A stretch of 64,000 nt of DNA from Gloeophyllum trabeum ATCC 11539 (GCF_000344685.1 NW_006920411.1:3220817-3284816), one strand, 5' to 3'. Positions 48,027 through 59,984 are shown, counted from the first letter of the stretch. The notes: generated from the sequence alone by a model not told the origin. Translations and numbers: made by a program.

Positions 48027-50206
48027 TAAACTATAGACCTCCGAGGCGTGCATGTCTTAGGGATTCCGGGAGGGCCAAGGCAGATCTGGGGACTCTGGAT
48101 GAGAAGCTGATATAGTTGGGGCGGAAAGATGCAGGCTCACGCAAACACAGAATCTCGGAGTTAATGCAAGGACGTCCGCGGGCGACCGCGGTACATATGC
48201 ACTTCAATTGGAGGTTCTGCGAAAGCTGTGATATGCGAGTCACAGGGAATTGACGTCTACCCGGCCAGGCTATAACTCATTGTGATACCAAGCTATCGTC
48301 CATAGTATGAATGCAACCTGAGATTCGCAGGACTGTCGCAGGTGTGGCTCGCAAGTCAAGTCTTTTCTTGCATGCATGTTGGGGCAGTGATCTTCAGATA
48401 GGCGGCTGGGCTTACTGGTGTCTGCTCACTATTGAAGATGCGACTGTACTCAGGCCTGGTGTGCTCCACTCCAATCGGCTTGGTTTCCAGAAACCTGATA
48501 TGCTTGGCCGACGTTGCAAATGTAGTACAATGGCGAGCAGGACGTATTCTTGCTTTACGTTCAGCGGAGTGTACGGCCCTTGCTCATCATGCTTCTTCTC
48601 TACTCAGTGCTTGCCTTGTGTTGGCCGTTCCAGCTTCCTGCCGCGATTTGCTCTGCTGTACCCGCGATATATGTGTGGACAACCATGCAGGAGTGTGGCG
48701 TTCAGCGCCGCTGCAGACAAATGCGGTGCTAAGTAGGCCTTCGGCTATGAAATGGCTATGCATGCAATACTGACTCGATTCAGCGTGATATCCGCCAGAG
48801 ACCGGTTGCCTGATCTCATGCTGAAAGGGATACCCATACTCAGAAAACACATTCGAAACCGCTTTAATCATCTTACTTCCCGTTATAGACATATATTTGG
48901 TTTATTCTGTTATCTTAGGGATTCGGTACCTAAAACGTATGGTACAACACCTTTATCGTCTACGCTACCACATGGACTATTAGCTAGCAGTATATAAGGC
49001 TCGTTCTACTTGTACGTAGGGTAGAGATTTTCTGTTCACCCCTCAGGAATTGAGATTCGTTCTGGTTCTTGACTCGCGTGAACTCTAAGTTTCTCTTCTC
49101 GTGGGTTTACTGCGTAGCAAGGCTACGTCTAAACCTTACACATGCCTGGCGAACATGAACGGCGAGGGGCGCCTGGCCTCGCGGCGCTCTACATCCATAT
49201 CCGCTTCAACTCGTCGTGTGGGACATGCAGTATACACTCCTCGTTTACCAGGGGTAGCCTCTGCCATTCTGTGTTGCCTAGTGCGTCCGACTTGTTCATT
49301 CGTCCATTGAGTTCTATTGGCCACATACGCTCTTTTGCTGATTGTTTTCTCCGCGCTAGCCCGCCTATGTTGGGCAACGGCATCATCCGCTTCAGATTTT
49401 GGACTCGGTAATCTACTACTATCGTCTCCGAAAGGATAGTCCTCACACGGGTGCTATATATATATATTTAGCTATGAGGCGCTGCCTGTTATCTGCCTTC
49501 GAAGGACCCGATAAGTACTTGCCATTGGGAGACCCAGGCGTAGCTGAGTACGGTGTCTTCCACCTTCCGAGCGCCCCGCTGTCAAACATTCAATTCGGAA
49601 GAACTTCTCCTGTTACCTCCAATTCAATTGGTATGATGCAACGACGGGCTTCGCGAGCGAGAGGGTCATAGGCTCTATCCGCCGCTGCATGTGTCGCTTG
49701 CTCTTTTGCACACCTACACGGCCAGGGATAAGTCGAGATATCCGCGTTAGTGTAAGCTCAGAACGGAATCTGATGTTAGCCGGACCCAGAGTGGTCAGGA
49801 CGCCGACTAGCATGCGTTCATCTGGTAGCGCCCTCTCAGGAACACGAGAACATGAAGATCTATAATTCGGAAAGGTACAGAACGTACTTCCATTCATTGA
49901 GTGTTTTCTTGAAGATACCCAGGCCTGTCACGGTCTGAGCTAACTAAAGGGATCTGTTAACAAGACCTTCGTCCAGGCTCTAGTGGCTAACTGTATAATG
50001 ACAGAAGGATATAAAAGGCTGTGATAAGTCCTCCTTCTAAACCATTCCCTCCTTTCGCCTAGTCACGGACCTCTCTGGTAGTTCCACTGCTACGCTCTAC
50101 TTTTATAGGGTGAGGTCCAGGTATCACGTTTTCGGCCAAGTGCTCATCATTGACGACTTCTCGGCCAACACATACATATCTATACTGATAACAGACCTGA
50201 ACCGCG
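48027..50206. other. Gene-poor stretch
   Basis: About 2.2 kb with only motif-free short frames, a short TA run near 49460, and at its right end the promoter of the ADP-ribosyltransferase gene. Confidence 0.45.
50010..50017 (+). promoter_or_regulatory. TATA box (TATAAAAG)
   Basis: Followed by a pyrimidine-rich start-site region (about 50030-50060); 190 nt upstream of the ATG at 50207. Confidence 0.45.
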
Positions 50207-52005
50207 ATGAGCCAAGATTTCTTCACTCCCTCGATCATCCCATGGTTCCGCGACCGCGCGGACGATGTGATACGCAATATCCTACAGGCAACATTTCAGA
50301 ATAATCCTGGGGTCGGAGACGATATCTTTCGCCCGGCCGAGGTGGTCGATGAAACTTCCCAACAGGTCGTCCCGACTCCCGTTGAGCGACTTATCCGCTG
50401 GGATGATCGACACCCGAACGATGTGTTCTGGTTTGGGTTCCAGCCCTGGGTTACGCCGGAAGACGGAGAGTATCCTACCACCGCATTCGATCTCGGCAGC
50501 TATGTGGCAGAGGGGAGCTCCACGAGGAACTCAATCTTTGTCGGCACCGCGAGGTTACGCTCTCCCGCTTTGACCAGCTGCAATTACTGATACTGACATG
50601 TTTCTTGTCGGTGCGCCAGGTACTACCGCAACGACGCCGGAAGGCTTGTGCGCTGGCAGCCGCGGAGGAGCGTGCGCTTCGAATACGAGGTGTTCGCCTA
50701 CGGCGGGATCGAGGTCAACCACGTCCTCGGAACCGAGCACGAATACGCCAACCAGCACGAGATCGCGTTTCCCGGTGGGATCCTGCCCCAGTTCATCCGC
50801 AGCGCACGGGAATTCCGGGACGGCAGGCTCCTCCGGATATGGGACAATCCGCGCTTCGACAACCTCGCCAACCCGGCCGCCAGCACCCCGCCGCTCGACG
50901 CATACCCAGCGCCCATCCGGGGACTGCAGGTGCCCGTCATCTTCTTCACCCAGCGCGACGGCGCCGTCGACCCAGACGTCGGAGGACGCCCCGACACACC
51001 GCCGCGTGACCCATACGAAGACGGCGAGCTCCGGCGCAGGCGCCGCTCCACCGATGAAGACGCGATGCGCGAGGCTGGCGATGCAGAGCCAGACGACAAC
51101 TTGGAGGGGACCCCTGCCCCGCGCGCGAGCCGCGCCTGCATGCTCCACCCATCGGACGGCGGCCGCGCGTATTTCTTCTATTCCAATCGGTACGTCGTCA
51201 TTGACGTGAACCCGGGGACGACGGGCGACACGATTGCATGGGGCCCACAGGCCCTCGTCGGCAATTGGCCGTCGCTGCTGAGCGCGGGCTTTGGCAACAT
51301 CGATGCGGTGCTGCCAAGCCCCAATAACTCTCAGGAGATGTACTTCTTCTGTTTGGAGGAATACGCGCTAATAGATACGATGCCCGGTATGTTACGACTG
51401 CCGGTCGCCGGCGCGATGTTACAATCATGCGTGCTTATGGGGACTTCCATGTGACAGGTTCCTCCGCTGATTATATCATCAATGGTCCGAAGAACATTGC
51501 TCAGGAATGGCCCTCCTTGCGGGAGGCGGGCTTTACCACCGTGGATGCAGTACTCCCGAACCCAGCAAACAAAGAAGAAGCGTACTTCTTCTCCGGCGAC
51601 CAGTATGTCTTGATTAATATCCAACCAGGTGCGCTCATCGTGCAAGAGTATGCTCGTCCCCCGCTGTCGATCGAGACTGAAGCTGTTGTGACAGGGACCA
51701 ACGACGATTATATCATCAACGGGCCCAAGTCGATCAGGGACAACTGGCCCTCGCTCGCGAGCGCAGGGTTCGACGTTGTCGACGCAGTGCTTCCCAACCC
51801 GGACAACTCGGACGAAGCGTACTTCTTCTCGGGCGAGAACTACGCACTCATCAATATTCAGCCCGGTGCGTTATGCATTCATTACACTTTGTACCGGGAT
51901 GGGGAGGCTCATGGCCTCCAAGGGACGACCGACGATTACATCGTCAATGGTCCGAAACTCGTTCGCACGGAGTGGCCGTCGCTGCACGAGGCGGAGTTCT
52001 GGTGA
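50207..52005 (+). CDS. ADP-ribosyltransferase-like protein with hemopexin-type repeats
   Basis: Putative mono-ADP-ribosyltransferase of the cholera/heat-labile enterotoxin A group fused to hemopexin-like repeats. Five exons (50207-50553, 50620-51386, 51458-51628, 51695-51865, 51923-52005) give 512 residues. The NAD-binding Arg lies in RWDDR (64-68), followed by PNDVFWFGF; a Ser/Thr strand (SSTRNSIF) matches the STS motif; the third motif is QHE ending in Glu163, following VNHVLG and followed by FPGGI, as in the enterotoxin A fold. Residues about 255-512 form four YFFxxxxYxLI-type repeats with WPSLxxAGF and DAVLPNP, as in plant PA2-like hemopexin proteins; the fourth stops early. Exons 3 and 4 are both 171 nt, phase 1 at each end. 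There is no signal peptide, so the protein would be cytosolic or non-classically released. The target is unknown; an antagonistic or defence role is inference. Confidence 0.82.
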
Positions 52006-52524
52006 ACATGAGCCTGGGTGATATCAGGGATTGTCGCGACATAGTCAGTATGAATACGTTTCTCAAGTTCCGTCTGCTTTCTGCACTGGTTCTGCATCTG
52101 CACCGAAGTGTTGTTGATACGGCCCGCCTCTGCAGTCAGTTACAATCTGAATACTTCTTTTATTCATTTACCCGCTCAATGACTACGTCCGTAAACGTAT
52201 CTTCGCATGCTAGATACCAAGTAGCAAGCCCTTCGTCATCCACCACAGAAGTTTCTCTGGAAGTGAAACTCGAATCAGGACCCGTTGTGCGGGATTCCTG
52301 GGCAGCCTAAGACTCAGAGTGTGGATGGTGACGAGGGCCTGGGGGGGAGGCGCACGTGTAGTGGCAGTTGAGCGATGAGCAGGGAGAACGGACATCCGAG
52401 CGATGTTTAATATTGACGTACTACTACTTGTACAGACAGGCTATCTCGTTACCCGTAGAACCGTCACTGGCAGAAGAAACATTCACGTTGAAACTCGTTC
52501 TTGTGCGAGTGTCACAGATTCTAT
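52006..52524. other. Intergenic region
   Basis: No gene seen. The right part is the promoter of gene B. Confidence 0.45.
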
Positions 52525-52530
52525 CACGTG
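52525..52530 (+). promoter_or_regulatory. CACGTG box upstream of gene B
   Basis: CACGTGCCCGGACGCGCCAT followed by GTCACA, about 150 nt before the ATG; matches the upstream region of gene A in order and spacing. Confidence 0.45.
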
Positions 52531-52681
52531 CCCGGACGCGCCATGTCACACTCAGGCTGGCCGCATGTTAGCCATCATTAGGATCGTCATTGCACACCGT
52601 CAAGTCCTCGTATGTGCAACAGTTTCCTCGTACCTGATCTACACGTCCGTTTCATTTGAAACGGGTTGAAAGCTCTTAGCG

Positions 52682-55600
52682 ATGCACTCCTGGCGCGACT
52701 CGGGAAACGTCATCCTTCACCCAGTTGATTCTCCTACAGAGTGGCCACCAGAAGCAACGTCTATAAGCAATGCACTGAGGGCACCGCTACCTGACTGGGT
52801 CTACTATGTACGACTCGTTACTACATTTTAAGGCAACTTCTAACCTCCTCTGTATGTAGGGCCCACATCCGTTCACGTCAGGACATTGTCGATCACTTGC
52901 CGCGGAATTGAAAGCTCAAAGACCCCTCATCCGGACAGGGTGCTCTGCCTCGTCGTCGTGTGATGCCACTTCTACCGATGCGCTGCGGCTGTCCTTTGAC
53001 TTGGCCTTATGCACCACGGCCCTCCTGCGTTCGTCGATTCTGGTAGAGCCCGACATACCGCAGGATGCAATCTCCAAGACACCCGTAATTGCGCATTTTC
53101 TACGCGATTTGATTTCAATTTATCTACCAGATGCTCTCTCACTGTGAGTGGTCTTGTGCCTGCTCTTTCTATTTACGACGCTGATATCGCTGAAAGCTAC
53201 AAGGCCGAATATGTACTCCCGAGGCATCCGATGTCCCACTCCAACCCACTGTGCAAGTTCATGCCCAAGACCGCTGTTGCCTCACTTATTGTGGGTACTG
53301 CGGCCATAGAGATGCCCGAAGACCGCAGTATGCAATCATGTTCGGCTGATTCTCAAGGTAGATCTCTATCATTGACCGAGCTTCTGGAAGCTTACCTCTA
53401 TTGTTCACTGATACTGGTTCCGGTTCAGGCTCTGCAGATGATTCCAATGTCAGTTTCTCCTCGTCGTCTGCTCCAAGAAGGTGGGAACCGTGGGAGCTCG
53501 ACGTTCCAGGGAGGATGGAACGACACTTCCCTAACGCAGACGAGGACGAATCAGAAGAAAGCTCCACCACGATAACACAGGACTCTAGCATCAACAGGCA
53601 TCTTCTCGCCGCTGCCTCACCAGGTGACAAGGTTCTCCTGCCATTCTTGTGTGTGTGTGAGGGGCAAGGCATCTTTAGCCTTCTGGCGAGTACCCTTTAC
53701 CAACGACTGGCGTGTGGTGTCAAAGACCCAGTTATCGGCCTCGCGTATCAGTATGGCTCTTCCACGATCCAGGTTCTCGTTGCATGGCTCGGAGAATGCG
53801 ATATGTCTGATGATTCCTTGGTAAGAACATCTTGACTCATTCACACTGTCTCCTCACCCTCCTCCGGCAGCCTTCCGTGCATGTTTCCTATCAAGACGGC
53901 TCTATGGATCTGCCGTCATCGAGCATGTTCGATCTTCACCGTCCCGACGGGACATTGCGACTTGCGTCCTTCGTCATGGCTCTACAAGAACTTGTGGTTC
54001 GTGTCCGCGAAGTACTTGCCGAACAATCCGCGAGTCCACAACCGGAACCATTTGCCTGGCGTTCGGACTTCAATCCATTTGAGGAGAACAATGGTGGTTC
54101 GGATGATTCCATGTCTACAATAGCCACATGGGTACAGAATGTTGCAGAAGCAACGAGTGGTTCCACTGAGTAAGCATTCCTTTGGCGCACATTTAGGCCT
54201 CGTATGCTCAGAAATGCAGAATGCTTCCTGCTCCCATCAGTCCTCCTTCCTCCGCACTCGTTCACGAAATGTCATCCAGGGCGGCATCAAGATCTCGGTC
54301 CAGTCGGTGCGTCTACTGTATGCTCAACCATACTGCCCTCTAATGCCTATCAGATCTGGGAAAAGCTCCGGTCCTCCGCAGCAGTGAGTAAAATGGTAAT
54401 TTCATTATGTTTTCCCGAACATCATATCGTCCTTTATAGACTGGACACAATCGACGAGCATAAGGACCTTAAACAGACCACGTCAAGGCCTGAGAAATCA
54501 GACGGACGTCAGGCCGATCAGGCCAGCAAGGCCAGTAAGACTGGAAGCAAACGACGCTCTTGCTCCGAGTTCGTAGTGTCAAACCCTTGCTGACCGTTTA
54601 GAGGTGCTTACTCATAGGCATTCACAGGTTTGCGAGGGGAAAACAGGAGGAGTGGGGGAACAACAACTTCCGGGACAACCATGTCGCCATGTGGATGGCC
54701 GACAGATCGGCCGTGCTGTCGGGATTCCTTGGAAACGAGTCCAGCGACGCAACTATCAAGTACGAAGAATATACCACCTTCACATGGCCTGCCAAGTGGA
54801 TTGCCCTCGTATGGTATCTAGCATGATCTACAGACCCTTTCATTGACTCATTACGCAGGATAAGCTACCTCCCGTGGATCCCCTAGTCAATGACCTAAGG
54901 ACTGAGCTTTTCAATGCCTTCCAGGCGAGGGAGGCCAAAGCTAAGGCACCGTACCGTCCGGCCTCCGACTATGTGTGCAAAATCATGACCTCCCACCTGT
55001 CGCTGATTCTTCATGTATGTCGCTACATCCTCCAGCCTCGTCCGGCTTCGGATGCGCCGACCAACCATGAAGTCGAAACAAGACTCGATTGGGACTTCAT
55101 CATGAGAACCCTGTTGCGGTCGGATGACGTCCTGCCTTTGTATGTGTGGCCCTTTGCTTTCCTAGTTCTGTACATTATTTCACGGACCTCACTAGGCTGG
55201 AACGCACTCTTCGTTTATCTGAGAACATCCAAGTACGCTATGATTTCAGTCAAAAATACAAAGATGAATTCCTCTCGGTGCTGCAAGCCGAAAACCGTGC
55301 ATTCACGGATGTAATACGGGCTGAAACAAGCGAGGACCTTGACCATCTTCGTGGTTATACTACCCGGTTGAACACGGTGCAGAGCGCGTGGTTTGCGGAG
55401 CCTCGTGAATATTCTCTTACACGCAGCCAAAAGGAACCACTTACTGGCAAGTGTGACAGCATCGCTGCGCTTAGGTTTCCAGACTTTTATCCTCCGGGAT
55501 CAGAGAAGCTCCGCACCCAACACAGACTTATCATCCAGGACGAGGAGTCAACCGCCTATGACGAGCCGACGCTGCAACCTGATGAAGCTCAGGTGCGAGT

Positions 55601-56359
55601 GGGGGTGGCTGAGCCTCAGACGCGCACCGATCGAGCTATAGCGGAGGCGGGGAGCATCTTTGGCAGCAGTCGCAATGAGACGCTTTCTCTGCCGGCAATC
55701 TCCAACCCGCGCAAAGAACCTCTTGCGACGCGTCTTCCTCCCCATTCGAAGCCGACCGCTCTCCGGGAGTCACGAAGTCTTTATGCGCCCCTTCTTGTGG
55801 TCGAACACAAGAAGGCACATGATGCAAGTAAAGAGTCTAATGCGGGTACTAAGCAATGCCGTATGTACGCTGTCACGGCGTCGAAGTTCCTGGCGCATCT
55901 TGGTATCTATGATTTCCCTACCTTTGGGGTGGTCACCAATGGTGCACTTGGTGCCGTTACCTGCACTTATACGTCGCGCGCGCGAGATGGGACTGCCTCT
56001 CCCAAGGATCCGGTATGGAAGCATGCGTATCTCTTCGGTAGACGCTGACACGTCAGTACTAGGAGATTACGCGAGTCGTGGAAGCGCGTGCACGTCTGTT
56101 CAATCTGGCGCACCCCCTCGGCGCGTTCCACTTCGCGACCTTCCTGTGTATGGTCGCTCACGACCACGCTGCGGAGCTGCGAAAGAGGCTGGAGGAAGTC
56201 GAAGGAGACTTCAAGGCCGAGTTTCACGCGCAGGCCCGGGCTGGTCGGAGTCTTGTCTGGAGTCGGGACATGCAGCCGGATGTGCTTCACGCCAAGGCCG
56301 AGGCCGCTGCAAAGTCCCGTCCTCCCTCCGGGGCCTCCTCTCCCGTTCCTGCTTCGTAA
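52682..56359 (+). CDS. Unnamed duplicated family, gene B (possible PD-(D/E)XK-like core)
   Basis: Paralogue of gene A in inverted orientation; function unknown. Exons resolved: 52682-52807, 52860-53143, 53197-53357, 53429-53820, 53871-54169, an exon ending 54808, 54859-55139, 55196-56012 and 56063-56359. The stretch 54170-54620 is unresolved. Blocks: DAISKTPVIAHFLRDLIS; EYVLPRHPMSHSNPL; acidic DEDESEESS; PFLCVCEGQGIFSLLASTLYQRL; ATWVQNVAEAT; WMADRSAVLSGF; PPVDPLVNDLRTELF; LSLILHVCRY; EVETRLDWDF; FPDFYPPG; FGSSRNET; LYAPLLVVEHKK with QCRMY after it; and a long helical C-terminus (FNLAHPLGAFHFATFLC, RKRLEEVEGDF). The VEHKK strand with a downstream Gln helix suggests a nuclease-like fold. Only the small intron before exon 4 has lost its ancestral acceptor, apparently replaced by one further downstream. 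This copy looks more intact than gene A. Confidence 0.65.
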
Positions 56360-56639
56360 TCGTCCATCCGTCCTGATTTCTCTGCCTTCTCAGATACTGA
56401 TGTAACCATCTCAAATATGCGGTTCCTTCCTTGTATACGTACTGCATGTATTTGCCACGATACTTCTATTCATGACTGATGTTGGGCCAGAAGGTAGACC
56501 ATCTGCCGTCTCGGGCTTGTCGACCCGGAAGAGACAGCAAAGTCTCGAAATTATCAAATCCCGATGAGAGAGACGAGGCACCTAGCAGGTGGGATGCGGA
56601 AGTATGATCTACGGATGGAACACTACACGACCCCGCACC
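56360..56639. other. Convergent 3' spacer
   Basis: No gene; equivalent to the spacer between gene A and the complete oxygenase. Confidence 0.45.
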
Positions 56640-57025
56640 AGTAGTACAGGGTACAAACAACTTGACCGGATCGATATTATGAATGTCCTGCGTAGGCTAA
56701 GATTCGGACTGAACCCGGGCCTCGATAGGCAGGGCGGCGAATCCGGAATAGGACAAGTCCTGGTTGTGCGGCGGACAATCTTCTGCGCTCTCAGTCTCCG
56801 TGCGATTACTAGCTCCCGGTGGCTTGATCAAGTCGTCCGGACGTGCGGCTACTCGATGGGCATCCCTCTGAGGTTGAACGCGCCAGGACTCATAAGAAAT
56901 CCGCCGAAGCAGTTCAAGTGAGCATCAGTGTGGCACATCGGAGGAGCGTAGATGCACACCTGAAGAGCGGAGTATGGACCGACACGAAAGAGAGGGATGC
57001 ACAAAAGAGAGGGACGAGGACAAGC
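56640..57025 (-). pseudogene. 3' fragment of OSGIN-like oxygenase
   Basis: The minus strand encodes PLFRVGPYSALQ, then, across an intron in the same position as in the complete gene, MSPGAFNLRGMPIE, remnants of the RTSGRLDQA segment, and a C-terminal DLSYSGFAALPIE. These match the last two exons of the oxygenase at 36603-38607 (PLFCVGAYSAIQ, MGPGAFNLGGM, DFSYFGFDALPVE). Homology stops near 57025, so the FAD and NAD(P)H domains are missing. It is a truncated relic at the edge of the inverted duplication. Confidence 0.8.
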
Positions 57026-58661
57026 CGGTGGAGTCATCCGACCGCACAGCCTGGAGGCCAGCTCACCCACCGCGCATTCTCGAGATCCACAAGGCGTCAG
57101 GATCCGCGCCTTGCGCTCTGCAGAACCGCGTCGTCACGGTCCCGCGAGCGGAATCGGATTAATGCCAGGGCTGCGGGACCCACCCGCGGGAGGGTCGTCG
57201 TTTGCCAGGCGGCGTGCAAGCAAGCAGCGGGGATGCAAGGACGGCGAGTCCGCGACTCACGGGGGTATTGATTGTAGTATGCCACGGGTACCGACCCTGG
57301 ACTCAGGCTGCGGGCCCTCATCGTCCCGTTCTATACGCCTTCACTGGCAAGTGGCCGGCCTCGAGTCGTCTTCCGCTCCGAGTCGTCCCGGGCCGCCTCG
57401 ACTCGGAATAAGGAGGGGCGCTGAGTGAAGAAGGCCCGGAGTCCGCAAGGCCGAATTTCGCTTGCTTACCAGCCCTCCGCGCGTTTATTCAACTTGCCGT
57501 TCTTCGCTTTAACGTTTGGACCCGCCGTGGACCGGGTGCCGGCAAAGACGCGCAGCGCAGTGCGATGCGGGGATTGTTGGATTTCGGGAGTCGGGATCGA
57601 GCTTGCGAGCTCGCGCCGTGTTGCGCGTGGTCAGGGGGGGACCGCCGCAGGCGGGCCCAACTGATAAGGTGATAAGAAATTCATATATATTCGTTGTATC
57701 TACTCGATGTACTGTACGCGATTGCCCTTCGGGCAACCGACCGCCTGGGGCAAACGCGCTCGTCTTCCGTTTGCTTGGAATATTTCAACAGGGATCCCAG
57801 TCGAACCCGCTGTGTCGCGTTCGACGCCGACGGGCAGGTCGTACTTACCTCTGCACTGCGCGCGCGCGGGAGAGATCTAGACGCACGCACGCACCCGCCA
57901 CTCACGCCGTGTCAGAAAAATGCAGAGGGTTCGGAATCGCGCACGTCGATCCCCCCTTTCCGCGCGTGCTCGACTGGAACACCGATAATCTGCTGTGAGG
58001 CTGGAGCTTGCACCGGCGCAGCGCAGTGAGCGTTGGACAGATGTGAAAGAGCTGCTGATTAGATACTAAGATACGCACTAGGAGCTCAGCGGGACGCCGC
58101 GAGAGTTCGAGTCTGCATCTCTCAGGCTCGCAGGAGGAGTGGTGTTCGGAAGAAAGGCGGGGGGTGTACGGGTACACTTTTCTCTTTTAGAAGACAGTAG
58201 TGATCCGAGACGGCGAGAACCTTGCGCCCGCCCAGGCTGCAGAGTGGGATTAAGATTAAAGCGAGCCTGTGGATGTGATGTGATGTGATGTGATGTGGTC
58301 GTTGATGCTAGTGCCATTAGAGTACAATATATACGCGTAGGGATACAGGGGAGGGAAAGGGAGTTTTTGGCCCTCCATGATTCACGATCCGCGTCGACTT
58401 GGATGAGGGCATGCCGAGAACGAGGACGAAGGTGAGGCGGAACGAAGAGGAAGATTGGTAGTCTAATATGCGACAAGGGGAAGGGGAGGGAGAATGATGC
58501 AGGAAGGGACAATATGTGAAGGTATAATGCGAGGAGCGAAAAAAGTGCGAGGAGGATGGAGTGCGAAGTCAGGACGACGAATACCCATAGTAGTAATACG
58601 ATATTTATAAAGGCGGACAAAGGAAGCGGATCGCGCAGGAGAATGTATACCGTCACGTCGT
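57026..58661. other. Gene-poor, GC-rich stretch
   Basis: No gene supported; several long frames on both strands are products of high GC. It includes GACTC-rich sequence (57.25-57.4 kb) and a short microsatellite. Confidence 0.45.
58272..58296. repeat. GATGT microsatellite
   Basis: Five perfect GATGT units in the 3' flank of the peroxygenase gene. Confidence 0.85.
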
Positions 58662-59984
58662 TCACTCCGACCCCGGCTCGGCGGTGAACATAAACCCGTC
58701 CTCGCGCGCGGCCTTGCTGTCCAGCACAAAGTCGTAGTCGTACTCGCGCGCGGCCTGCGACGCGTTGAGCAGCATCTCCTGCGCGTCGAGCTCGCCGAAG
58801 AAGCCGTCGTCAAACTCGGCGGCAGAGGCGGACGAGTTGAGCGAGACGCTCTCGACGATCGGCGCCGCGTGCGGCGCGGGCACGCACACCTCCGCCTCCC
58901 CCCCGGCAGCGGGCGCAGAGGTGACCGCGTCCCTCCCGATCTTCTGCATCTGCGCGCGGATGGCCTTGGAGAGCTGCACGGTGCCCGTGAGCGTCTGCAC
59001 GTGGCGCGGCGCCCACCCCGCGGGCAGGCGCTCCTGCCCGAACCACGTCTCGAGGAGCGCGACGTCGATCCCGCCGCCCGCTTTTTCGTCCAGGTTGCCG
59101 ATATCGGTGGACGCGGCGCCGAAGATGCCGAGGACGAGCGCGACCTCGCCGCGCGCGACCTCGGCGTGGAAGGCGTCGATGGTGTCGTTGGTTTGGTATT
59201 CGCGCAGGACGCGTGCCTTTGCTATGGAGGACAGCGTGAAGCGGGTGTAGTTGGATTGCGGGGCGGCGAAGGCGAAGAGCTGGTGCAGGAGCGCGGGGAC
59301 GACTTGCGTGGGGGCGTAGGCGTGCTGCGGGGCGGTGTTGGCGTGCACGAGCGAGGCGTCGTGCTCGATATGGTTGTGCAGCGCGAGCTCGCGCAGGTCG
59401 AAGGGGGCGAGCATCTTGTGGACGGTCGGCAGGGACTTGGCGAGGTGCGTAAAGTGGGCGAGGGTGGTGGGCGCGAGGTGCGGGAGGGCGGTGGGCATGG
59501 GCGGGTTGCGCAGGAGGAAGTAGCCGCCGTAGGTGAGCACCCAGGCGAGCGGGGTGGAGAGGCCGTAGCCGTCGCGGAGGGCGGTGATGATTTGGGCGGG
59601 GTGGATGTTCTTGCCGTCGCGTGGGCTGTTTGGAGGGTTATTAAGAGAGGGAGGAGGGGCGGGAGGAGCGGGACGCACAGGTAGCCGTGGTTGGCGAGGG
59701 TGTTGAGCGCGGGGCAGGGCGAGCGGCTGGCGGAGGGCGAGGGCGGGATGTACGCGTGCGTGCCGGCAAAGGCGTTGTTCGTGTCAGCCGTGAGCGAGTC
59801 GTGAGAGGCATCGCTGCAGGGCTGGATCAGACAGCGGACCAAACAGAAAGCGGGCGGCTCACCGAGTGTGTGCGACGAGGGCGAGGAGGAAGGCGAGCAG
59901 CGCGACCGTCAGGACGCTCTTGAGCTGGGCGGATTCGCGGGGAGATAAGATCGACAGCACGGATCGACGCGACAGCACAACCAT
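58662..59984 (-). CDS. Heme-thiolate peroxidase/unspecific peroxygenase-like
   Basis: Chloroperoxidase-fold enzyme expected to use H2O2 for oxyfunctionalisation or halogenation. Three exons (59984-59863, 59813-59679, 59625-58662; introns 49 and 53 nt) give 406 residues. A hydrophobic segment SVLTVALLAFLLALVAH (about 23-39) acts as signal or membrane anchor behind a basic N-terminus. The heme-ligand motif PCP is at 73-75, in SPCPALNTLANHGYLPRDG, and the acid-base motif EHD at 173-175, with the Ser of EHDAS. EHD is the short-family type, yet the protein is about 140 residues longer than typical short enzymes; the extra C-terminal part includes an acidic tail (AEFDDGFFGELDAQE). A TATA box lies 75 nt upstream. 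Long plus-strand frames across this gene are GC shadows. Confidence 0.88.

Noticed and set aside
50555..51209. Long frames on both strands over the ADP-ribosyltransferase exon 2
   Set aside because: Low-complexity Arg/Ser/Pro/Thr products that do not splice to anything; exon 2 in the third frame has the conserved motifs.
58869..59684. 271-codon plus-strand frame opposite the peroxygenase
   Set aside because: Gly/Val/Arg-rich antisense shadow of exon 3.
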